Below, in pieces: positions 56,946 to 64,000 of a stretch of 64,000 bases of DNA. The position numbers were made by a program, and so were the translations under genes. The notes beneath the pieces were generated by a model. That model did not search any database and was not told the DNA's origin. It saw nothing but the letters and a program-made list of their open reading frames with translations. Source of the stretch: Thiohalocapsa sp963695445 (lineage in GTDB: Bacteria > Pseudomonadota > Gammaproteobacteria > Chromatiales > Chromatiaceae); assembly GCA_963695445.1 (NCBI GenBank), contig CAVOGV010000003.1:50817-114816 (forward strand). Direction: 5' to 3'. Numbering within the stretch: the first letter of the stretch is position 1; the number at the start of each line of letters is the position of its first letter.

Positions 56946-57323
56946 TCAGTGCTCGTGGGGATGGTCGCCGCCGTGGTCTTGACCCCGGCGCGAGCCTAAG
57001 ATCTCAAGCTCGCCGCGATAGTCGACGAAGTCGCGCATGTGGGCACCAAGTCGAGCGGCCAGCTCGGCGTCGTCGACGCCGTGCTGAGCATTGCTGTTGG
57101 CGATGGCCAGGTCTGGGACGACCATCTCCACAGCCACATAGGCGAGCAGCCCCTCGGCGATGAGCCGTGTCGCCTGCGCCCGCCACTCGGGATGCTCCTG
57201 CTCCAGCGCCAGACGCGACGGCTCGTCGAGCGTGCCGGCCTGTTCCGCAACCCAGGCGTCGACGACGCGCCGAATCATGTCCGGAGCAACGGAGTCCGGA
57301 GCGGAGGGGAAAGAAAGGCTCAT
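56946..57323 (-). CDS. Protein of unknown function, 125 residues
   Basis: SLSFPSAPDSVAPDMIRRVV, then LALEQEHPEWRAQATRLIAE and DFVDYRGELEILGSRRGQDH with a His/Asp-rich end (GGDHPHEH). Acidic helices dominate. ATG at 57323 follows GAAGCG-type sequence. No family was recognised. It is directly upstream of the S1 gene on the minus strand, so co-transcription is likely. Confidence 0.5.
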   Translation of the reverse strand: MSLSFPSAPDSVAPDMIRRVVDAWVAEQAGTLDEPSRLALEQEHPEWRAQATRLIAEGLLAYVAVEMVVPDLAIANSNAQHGVDDAELAARLGAHMRDFVDYRGELEILGSRRGQDHGGDHPHEH

Positions 57324-57518
57324 CGGAAGCGTTGGGGGGAGAATTTGGCGTGTGGCTGGGCCGAAACGGAGAGCATCGGCCAAATTGAGCGCGCAGTGAT
57401 GCTGGAGTGGCGATTCTAACCCCGACGACAGGGTTCGGCCAGCGAGAAACGCGCCGACACCTCAGCCGGGCTCAGGCGGTAACAGCTCCGGGGCGCGCTA
57501 CTCGAGCGGCACCAATGG

Positions 57519-57542
57519 GAGCGCCGGCACATGCCGGCGCTC
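57519..57542. repeat. Perfect 11-bp hairpin GAGCGCCGGCA/TGCCGGCGCTC
   Basis: A perfect inverted repeat with a 2-base loop, without a T-run; REP-like rather than a terminator. Confidence 0.5.
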
Positions 57543-57563
57543 AGGCGCAGCCTGCCCGTGCTT

Positions 57564-57920
57564 TCACGCTCTTCGTGCTCGAGCGCTTACTGCCGTCGCT
57601 ACGACCACCAGCCTCACCTCCCCCGCCGGGGATGCCGGCGCGGCGAGTTGCGAATCGACGCACAATGCACGGGGCGTTCCCTCGGCGGCATAGCGTTCCG
57701 CGGGCGTCAGATAGTCTTCCGGGGCCATGTTGGTCGCCGGCACCGCCGGCACCGGCGCCGTGGTGGTGGCGATACGGGTGCCGCTCTGCGTGCGAGCGAG
57801 ATCCCAGTAGCCGAAGCGCACGCGCACGCGCCCGCCGGTGAACAGTTTCGTGCTGTAGAACACCGGTGCCCAAAGCAGATTGGCCAGCGGGACTAGATTG
57901 CTTGAGTGCGCAGAATGCTT
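57564..57920 (-). other. Unrecognised open frame, secreted or membrane fragment
   Basis: The reading PLANLLWAPVFYSTKLFTG, VRFGYWDLARTQSGTRIATT, MAPEDYLTPAERYAAEGTPR looks like a real protein with tyrosine- and tryptophan-rich segments, but the start is unclear and it may begin inside a frame-broken gene. The start codon is not reliable. Confidence 0.3.
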
Positions 57921-57936
57921 GCAGATGAGTCAAGCT

Positions 57937-58016
57937 TCTCGTTGTCGTTATCGTTGTCGTAATCGAAACTTGCCCCCGCCCGAAGCACGAAAACGAGCAC
58001 GACAAGGACAACGATC
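57937..58016. repeat. Inverted pair of CGTTGT/ACGACA simple repeats
   Basis: TCGTTGTCGTTATCGTTG and its inverse-like AACGAGCACGACAAGGAC bracket about 30 bases. It separates the two unrecognised frames. Confidence 0.4.
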
Positions 58017-58832
58017 AGCGCGCTGCCCTAACCATCGCCGACCATGACTCGTCGGTCTGAGGCGCAGCCTCGCTAGACGGTTCATCAGGTCGCGTGTGGT
58101 GGCGGCGGCGGTATGGAACACCACATACGAGGCCAGCAGCCGTTCGAAGGATGCAAACCGCGACTCCTGTAACCCCGCGCCAGGTTGGACAAATCGCCAC
58201 GCAAGACCCAAGGCAGCGACTCGGCAGGACGCGCGGAAAGACCCAGCTGGACAAAGCGATCCACTTTGCACGCCGAGGCCGGATTATGGCCGATGCCGAA
58301 CACCAGCGCGCCGGTGCCCATGCTCTGTACGCCGCGCGCCTGACTGGACGTCATGCAAACGGCGGCCTCGGCACGCTCTCGGCCTGGCCAGCGTTCATCC
58401 GGTAGGCCCAGATAGAGCAACAGGCCGCGGGTGATGCGATGACCATAGGCATGCAGCATCTCACCGGAACGGGTGTTCGCGGCATGAATGCCGGCAAAGC
58501 CAACAAACTCGTAGGCCAGCGAGAACAGCTTGCTGACATATTGCGACTGCAAATTCTTGACATAGGGGCCGTCGCCAAGCACCAGGGTACGGCCCACGAA
58601 CACCCGATCCCAGAGGGGTCGGCCCTGCAGCCACCGCAAGATCAGCATGAACGCGACGCCGGCAAACAGGAAATAGGCCGTCTCGAACAACACCCGCAGA
58701 AACAAGCCCTCGCTGGTGCCGGCATCAAAGACCGCCAAGCCGGTGGCGGAGTGCAGCAGATCCTATACGCCGATGACCGGTGTCCAGCCGAGCCAAAGCA
58801 GGTTTGACGAGCAATCGATCAGGACGAGACAT
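58017..58832 (-). pseudogene. Multi-frame membrane protein with in-frame TAG, unrecognised
   Basis: From ATG at 58832 after a break near 58815: VLIDCSSNLLWLGWTPVIGV, TAG (58763-58765), DLLHSATGLAVFDAGTSEGL, LRVLFETAYFLFAGVAFMLI, VKNLQSQYVSKLFSLAYEFV, GFAGIHAANTRSGEMLHAYG, and a cysteine-containing CMTSSQARGVQSMGTGALVF. A further break follows near 58190. At least one membrane helix is clear. I could not assign it to a family. Confidence 0.35.
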
Positions 58833-59050
58833 CTTGCTGAGTGCGGTCACGGCGCCACCTCATGAGGGCAGGATGACCGGAATCATTCAGCGGGCAGCCC
58901 TCTGCGCATCGAAGAGGCATCAACTGGTCCGGCGATAGAACCATCGTTCTACGGACAAACGAAAGGGGCAGCGAGTGACATAGTGCACACCGGAGGTATG
59001 GCATCGATCACTGGGTCGGCTAAGCGCCCGCATAGCCTGGGGTTCCGGCC

Positions 59051-59145
59051 CGTAGGGTCCGCTGTGCGGACCGCTTACGCGACGGCGAACGCTGCAGGTT
59101 CTTGACGACAGCAACATCGAAGACCGTCCGCGCAGCGGACCCTAG
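59051..59145. repeat. Inverted repeat GTAGGGTCCGCTGTGCGGACC
   Basis: TAGGGTCCGCTGTGCGGAC (59053 on) and its complement-like GTCCGCGCAGCGGACCCTA (59126-59144) lie 70 bases apart just downstream of the ATPase stop. The stretch 58833-59141 has no gene. Confidence 0.55.
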
Positions 59146-61900
59146 GCCGGGGCATGCACGTCGCGGACGACGTCCAGCGGCACCATCCGGCGCATGACCC
59201 ATTTGGTCAGCTCCAGCACCGGCACGATGCTGAAGGCGCCGGCGAGCACGATCAGCCAGTCTTCCGCCGGCAGGTGATAGGTGCCGAAGGCGTCGGACAG
59301 GAAGGGCACGTAGACGATGACCAGCAGTAGCATGAGCTCCCAGGCGATGGCGATGTTGAGCCATTTGTTGGCGAAGGGCTGGCGCAGCACCGACTCACGG
59401 TCAGACCGGAAATTGTAGGCCTTAAAGAACTGAATCAGCACCAGCGAGATGAAGGTCATGGTCATCGCGTGCATTAGCGCTTGGCCCGGCTCCAGTCCCA
59501 ACGCCTTGCCGTTGTTCAGCTCGTAGACGAACAGCGAGACGTTGACGATGGTGGACCAGACACCGCCGATCGCCATCAGCCAGACCACCGGTGCGGTGAA
59601 GATGCCGCTGCGGGGGTCGCGCGGCGGGCGCTGCATCAGATCCTTTTCGGGCGGATCAAAGGCCAATGCCAGCGCCGGGAGGCCGTCCGTGGCCAGATTC
59701 ACGTACAGGATCTGCACCGCCGATAGTGGCAACGGCAACCCGGCCAGGGTCGCGACCGCCATCAGGCCGATCTCGCCGATGTTGGACGACAGCAGGTACA
59801 TCAGATACTTCTTGATGTTGGAGAAGATGCCGCGGCCTTCCTCGACCGCACCGACGATGCTGGCGAAGTTGTCGTCCGTGAGCGTCATGTCCGCGGCCTC
59901 GCGGCTGACGTCGGTGCCGGTCATGCCCATGGCGATGCCGATGTCGGCCTTTTTCAGCGCCGGCGCATCGTTGACGCCGTCGCCGGTCATGGCGCAGATG
60001 CGCCCGCGCTTCTGCCAAGCGGTGACCACGCGCAGCTTGTGCTCCGGCGATACGCGGGCGTAGACCTCGATGTCTTCGATGGCGGCGTCGAGTTGCTCCT
60101 GGCTCATCGCATCGAGTTCACGGCCGATGACGACGCGCCCATCGCGCAGGATGCCGAGCTCACGGGCGATGGCGCTGGCGGTGTCCGGGTGATCGCCGGT
60201 GATCATGATCGGGCGAATGCCCGCACGCTCGCAGTCGGCAATGGCGGCCTTCGCCTCGGTGCGCGGCGGGTCGATCATGCCCGCGAGGCCGAGGAAGATC
60301 ATGTCGTGCTCGGCGTCTTGCTTGCCGGTGACGCCGGGCTTGCTGGCCACCGCCAGCACGCGCAGGGCCTGTTGCGCCATGTCGCGCGCGGCCTGCTCAA
60401 TCGCTGCTCGGGTTTGGGCATCAAGCGTCTGGATGCCGTCGGCGGTCTGCATCCGATCGCAGCCAGCGAGGATGATCTCGGCGGCGCCCTTGGCATGCGC
60501 AACGGTCTCGTGGTCGTCCGGTTCGCCCTCGTCGGTCTGCTGCCGATGCAGCGTCGTCATCCGCTTGCGCTCGGAGCTGAACGGGATCTCATCGATGCGC
60601 GGCGCCTGCTCCTCCAGCGCAGCCTTGGTTATGCCGGCCTTGGCCGCGGCCACCACTAGCGCGCCCTCGGTGGGATCGCCATAGAGTTTCCAGACCGCCT
60701 GCCCGCCGTCGGCCTCGCGCTCCAGGTGGGCGTCGCACGCCAGCGCGGCGGCCCGCAGCAGCCGCGTCACCAGCGCACGCTGGGCAGGGTCGCCGCCGGG
60801 CACGGCCAGTTCGCCGTCCGGGGCATAGCCGCTGCCACTCACCGCGGTGAGCCGGCCATCGGTCCAGATCGCGCGCAGCGTCATCTCGTCGCGGGTCAGG
60901 GTGCCGGTCTTGTCCGAGCAGATCACCGAGGTGCTACCCAGGGTCTCGACCGTCGGCAACCGTCGTACCAGGGCATGACGCTTGACCATGCGCTGCACGC
61001 CGATGGCCAGCGAGATGGTAACCACGGCGGGCAAGGCCTCGGGCACCACGGCGACCGCCAGCGCGACGCCGAAGATGAACATGTCCAACAGCGGCTCGCC
61101 GCGCAGCACGCCGAGACCGGCGATCAGCACCACCACGAGACCGGCGGTGATGGCCAGCACCCGACCGACCTTGTCTAGGTTCTGCTGCAACGGTGTGCGC
61201 TGTTGCTCGACCCCGGCCAACATGCCGGTGACGCGACCGAATTCGGTGCCGAGCCCGGTCTCGACGACGACGCCGCGCCCGCGGCCATAGGCGATATCGG
61301 TGCCGGAATAGACCAGATTGACGCGGTCGCCGATGGCGAGTTCGGCATCGGCCAGCGGCTCGGTATGCTTGCTGACGGCCACCGACTCCCCGGTCAGTGC
61401 CGCCTCATTGACGCGCAGGTTCATCGCCTCGGTCAGGCGCACGTCGGCCGGCACGCGATCGCCGGCAGCGAGCAGCACGTTGTCACCTGCGACCAGCTCG
61501 CGCGCAGGCAGCACCTGCTCGCGCCCGTCCCGGATTGCCTGGGCATTTGGCGCGGCCATGCGCCGCAGGGCCTCCATCGCGCGCTCGGCTCGAAACTCCT
61601 GCGCAAAGCCGAGTACGATGGCGAACAACACGATCACGCCGATGACGATGGACTCCAGCACCTCGCCGAGGAAGGCGGACAGGGTCACGGCGATCAGCAA
61701 GATGATGATCAGCAGATTTTTGAACTGCTCGGCCAGGATGCGCCAGGGCGAGATCGTGTCCGCGCGCGGCAGCTCTTTGGCGCCGTCACGCGCAAGGCGC
61801 TCGGCCGCCTCGGCGGCGCTCAAGCCATCCGGACCGGTTGCGAGACGCTCTTGGACTGATCGATGGATAGGCTGTGCCAAGTCGATTGGTTACTGCTCAT
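59142..61900 (-). CDS. P-type cation ATPase (Ca2+-type, P2); N-terminal frame break
   Basis: The 900-residue reading has the P-loop phosphorylation motif CSDKTGTLTRDEMTLRAI (Asp), TGESVAVSK, AKGAAEIILAGC, GDGVNDAPALKKADIGIAMG and the M4 motif VVPEALPAVVTISLAIG, all P2 type, closest to PMCA/SERCA-like calcium pumps. The true start appears to be ATG at 61900 (SSNQSTWHSLSID), which joins the main frame after a break near 61855. A conserved PEALP replaces the SERCA PEGLP. The substrate is inferred as Ca2+ at family level. It is expected in the inner membrane. Confidence 0.88.
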
Positions 61901-61969
61901 GGGGCATGCTCCTCGGGGCGCACGGCCCTGTCCTTAAGGACGGAGTCGTGGCGAATCATTAAGCTTAGC
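61901..61969. other. 5' leader of the ATPase gene
   Basis: Short non-coding space between the ATPase start and the end of the upstream minus-strand frame. No ribosome-binding site is clear beyond AGGAG-like GAGGAGCATG. Confidence 0.3.
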
Positions 61970-62420
61970 CTAGCTGTAGCGGTCTGCAACACGGCGCCGT
62001 GCTCTCGTCGGTCTACGGCGAAAACTCTCTCGTAAGCAGGTCCTTAGCAATCGCCCAAGACGCTTGCTCCGATCAACAAGATCAGGGGCGGCAAGAGCGG
62101 CGGTCGTCAGCACCAGTACGATGGCTGTGCGCCAGATGCGCAGCGCGGCCTCCGCGGCAGCGAGGCCGTGTTGAAAGGCCCCGGTTGAACCTCTGTCTAG
62201 GCTGAAGAGACCGACGAGACGTGCGATCGCATTCGGCTGCGCCAGTGGCCGAGTCGCGAAATCAGGCTGTGCTGGATGCGCTGAACGGTCACGCCCAGCA
62301 GCGCCACGACCGGTTTGCCCAACTCCCCCAGTGAAAGCGAGCGCGATCCGCCATTGCGACCGCCGCCGAGGGTGAAAGGATCGGTTTGAAACAGCCGATT
62401 GGCTGATCGCCGCGCCGAGG
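61970..62420 (-). pseudogene. Decayed or frame-broken membrane protein, unrecognised
   Basis: The minus strand reads NRLFQTDPFTLGGGRNGGSR, SLSLGELGKPVVALLGVTVQ, RIQHSLISRLG, then in a shifted frame ATRPLAQPNAIARLVGLFSL, FQHGLAAAEAALRIWRTAIV, LVLTTAALAAPDLVDRSKRL up to TAG at 61970-61972. The composition looks coding and has one membrane segment. It lies directly upstream of the ATPase on the same strand. No family was recognised. Confidence 0.33.
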
Positions 62421-62530
62421 GGGCAGAACCGCTAACGCGTTCCGGGGCTACGCGGGCTCGTGAAGATCAAGCCTACGCGCGATGTTGTCCAGGCGGTGAT
62501 CGGCACGCCGGCCGCCTCAGTATTTTCCTC

Positions 62531-62553
62531 GTGCCGAGGCTCTGCCTCGGCAC
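62531..62553. repeat. Palindrome GTGCCGAGGC/GCCTCGGCAC
   Basis: GTGCCGAGGCTCTGCCTCGG plus CAC is an imperfect palindrome also seen widely as a dispersed repeat in other genomes (recall). Nothing else is supported in 62421-62797. Confidence 0.5.
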
Positions 62554-62797
62554 GCGCCGTTGGCGGCTCTGCCGCCTCTGCTGGTTGCGCCAATGTGCCG
62601 CCCATCAGCGTATGGCTCGACGCGGATGGCGGCGCCATCAGAGACCGTCGAGCCGTCTCCCGATGCCGGCAAGATTCAAGCTGTTCCCGTCCAAGCAAAG
62701 CTTTCACGTGCGCTTAGCCTTGGAGCTTGCCTGCTGTCGGCGCGGATGTTAGCGTCAGATTCTGGTCTCATACCGTGGCGTCGGCAGTATCCACTCC

Positions 62798-63049
62798 ATG
62801 AAGGTCGATATCATCCTCAGCAAACGGGGCAGCGGCTACCTGGCACAGGTTGGCGGTCTGCCGGAGATCCGCGCCAAGGAGGCAACCCGCGAGGCCGCGT
62901 TGCGCGGGGTCGAGCGGCGGCTGCGGGCCTATTTCGCGCGGGTGGAACTCGTGCGTTTAGACCTCGGCGAGCCCAACGATGGCCCCTCACTGCTTGAGCA
63001 CTTCGGCAGCTTTGCCGACGACCCGACCTTCGCACGATTGGCAGGCTGA
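62798..63049 (+). CDS. Putative antitoxin-like protein upstream of VapC-like toxin
   Basis: 83 residues starting MKVDIILSKRGSGYLAQVGG, then ATREAALRGVERRLRAYFAR and a C-terminal SLLEHFGSFADDPTFARLAG. The C-terminus (SFADDPTF) resembles antitoxins that sit before PIN toxins. The stop lies 50 bases before the toxin gene. No separate operator was seen. Confidence 0.55.
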   Translation: MKVDIILSKRGSGYLAQVGGLPEIRAKEATREAALRGVERRLRAYFARVELVRLDLGEPNDGPSLLEHFGSFADDPTFARLAG

Positions 63050-63099
63050 GATTGCTACTTACCGTCAGGAACGCGACGGTCCGCCGGACTAGGCTCACC

Positions 63100-63523
63100 A
63101 TGGCGCTGTGGGTTTTCGATACCGACCACCTCAGCCTGTTCCAGCGGGGTATGACCCCACACTCTTGCCGCGCATCCAGGCGATACCGGCGACGCAGATT
63201 GCTATCAGTATCGTCAGCGTTAGGGGGTGTGCGAAGGACGACTGGCGCAGGTCCGTTGCGCCGCCACCGGCGCAGATTAGGTCCGGGCGTATACCTGGCT
63301 GGACAAGACCTTGACGTTCTTCCGAGCCTTTCGGGTCTTGCCGTTCGATGCGCAGGCTGAGCGGCGTTACGCCGACCTTACCGGTCGACGGCTTAGGATC
63401 GGTGCACAGGATACGAAGATCGCTGCCATCGCGCTGAGTCATGGCGCAGTCCTCGTTACCCGCAACACACGCGACTTCGGCCGTATCGGCGAGTTGGCGC
63501 TCGAAGACTGGACGCTGGAATGA
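63100..63523 (+). CDS. VapC-like PIN-domain toxin, frame-broken, with in-frame TAG
   Basis: MALWVFDTDHLSLFQRG begins the PIN domain (Asp-His-type D motif). After breaks near 63150 and 63240 the reading continues AQVRCAATGAD, TAG at 63278-63280, then VRAYTWLDKTLTFFRAFRVL, ALSHGAVLVTRNTRDFGRIG with conserved acidic residues and LEDWTLE at the end. The four acidic positions of PIN RNases can be traced across the frames. If intact it would be a single-strand RNA nuclease toxin. Confidence 0.6.
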
Positions 63524-63825
63524 CTGGCTTTTCCGGGGACTGACAGCGCGCCGCACGCAGCAAGTGGCGATTCCTCGGTTTGTAGACATAGGGGACGTTG
63601 CACCATCCGCTCGCTTGAGATCGGCCCGTTCGATTCATACAGGCCCCGAGGAAACACACCCGGCGTCAGAGCAGGTCGGCAATTTCAATACGCTGCTCGG
63701 CAGCGCCGCGGTGATGATCAAGGGCATGCCGAACGCCAGGGCGTCGCCGCGACCTTCGGGCAGCATCCACACTGCGATACGCCGCGAACGGCGGCTGCTC
63801 GCTCCATACTGCTGGCGGGGTGGTT

Positions 63826-64000
63826 TTAATCGCGTGCCGCTGATAGCCGGCGCCGTACCAGGGCCTTCTCCAGCTCGACGATGAACAACACCGACGCGGA
63901 GACCAGCACGATGCGCGCCAAACCCCGGCGTCGATGGCGGCCCTGCCGAACAGGGCCTGCATCGGCGGCAGGTAGGTGAAGGCAAATTGAAAAAGCAGCA
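63826..64000 (-). CDS. C-terminus of a cation-transporting P-type ATPase (cut by window, one break)
   Basis: From the window edge: FQFAFTYLPPMQALFGRAAI, then after a break near 63920, RIVLVSASVLFIVELEKALV, RRRLSAARD and TAA at 63826-63828. The VELEKALVRR end is typical of the last membrane helix of P-type ATPases of the SERCA/PMR1 type. It lies on the same strand as the large ATPase at 59142-61900 but is a separate gene. Confidence 0.62.
   Translation of the reverse strand, partial: AAFSICLHLPAADAGPVRQGRHRRRGLARIVLVSASVLFIVELEKALVRRRLSAARD

Noticed and set aside
59481..61962. Several plus-strand open frames opposite the P-type ATPase
   Set aside because: They are antisense shadows with low-complexity composition; the minus strand has all P-type motifs.
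1..64000. Genome-wide reassignment of TAG to glutamine
   Set aside because: Several genes (rpiA, trpG, djlA, the CbiM-like gene) end normally at TAG, and the tRNA-Gln here has anticodon CTG, not CTA.
1..64000. All CTAG sites as errors at CCWGG methylation sites
   Set aside because: CTA leucine codons also occur before C and T, so a general CTG to CTA conversion is not required; only the in-frame TAG cases remain suspicious.

Overview
The window is high-GC DNA from a gammaproteobacterium. Two conserved neighbourhoods support this: ygfB-pepP-ubiH-ubiI divergent from a zapB-like gene, zapA, 6S RNA and ygfA (23-30 kb), and a block with coq7, speD, an OsmC gene, a Crp/Vfr regulator and trpC-trpD-trpG (38-46 kb), an arrangement also known around vfr in Pseudomonas. 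SulP transporters, a PEP-CTERM-like tail, several dispersed palindrome families and a sulfur-type gene mix would fit a Chromatiales-like bacterium. That lineage is an inference.

Layout. 0-9 kb: the end of a Helicobacter-type malate:quinone oxidoreductase, a SatD/DUF3307 pair, a SulP-SulP-UspA cluster, an MlaC-like protein and a membrane-anchored retropepsin. 9-16 kb: gamma-glutamyltransferase, a coiled-coil/TM/SUMF protein, a PfkB kinase clipped by an IS5-like MITE, Tas aldo-keto reductase, a CbiM-like membrane protein and DjlA. 16-23 kb: secreted proteins, a GT4 glycosyltransferase, SufE, a DUF389 membrane protein, and an FtsX permease/DUF3299 lipoprotein/small secreted protein set. 23-32 kb: ubiquinone hydroxylases, pepP, ygfB, the cell-division pair, ssrS, ygfA, ilvA and rpiA. 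32-38 kb: porin, tRNA-Gln(CTG), four-helix-bundle protein, rpsI-rplM, a 2Fe-2S ferredoxin and a GlcF-like protein. 38-49 kb: coq7, speD, DUF885, osmC, crp, trp genes, hda, a WrbA-like flavoprotein and hslO. 49-57 kb: type-B succinate dehydrogenase/fumarate reductase (sdhC-sdhA-sdhB), NamZ, an HMGL-like aldolase and an S1-repeat protein. 57-64 kb: unrecognised membrane-protein fragments, a large P-type cation ATPase, a VapC-like toxin with its upstream partner, and the C-terminus of a second P-type ATPase at the right edge.

How the genes fit together. Mqo and the succinate dehydrogenase both feed the quinone pool, and UbiH, UbiI-like and Coq7 hydroxylate the ubiquinone ring. The trp, ilvA, rpiA and speD genes are housekeeping biosynthesis.

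Two features dominate the reading. First, over twenty single-frame breaks and four in-frame TAG codons interrupt genes that are normally essential or intact (ilvA, trpC, trpD, speD, sdhA, crp). At three breaks, reading CTTG as CTG restores the frame. Most of these are probably sequence or assembly errors, so I annotate the affected genes as CDS spanning the break. Second, at least seven families of short palindromic or inverted repeats occupy the intergenic spaces. I found no convincing large new defence or biosynthetic system. The least explained items are the repeat families, the SatD/DUF3307 pair, and the unrecognised reading frames around the P-type ATPases.
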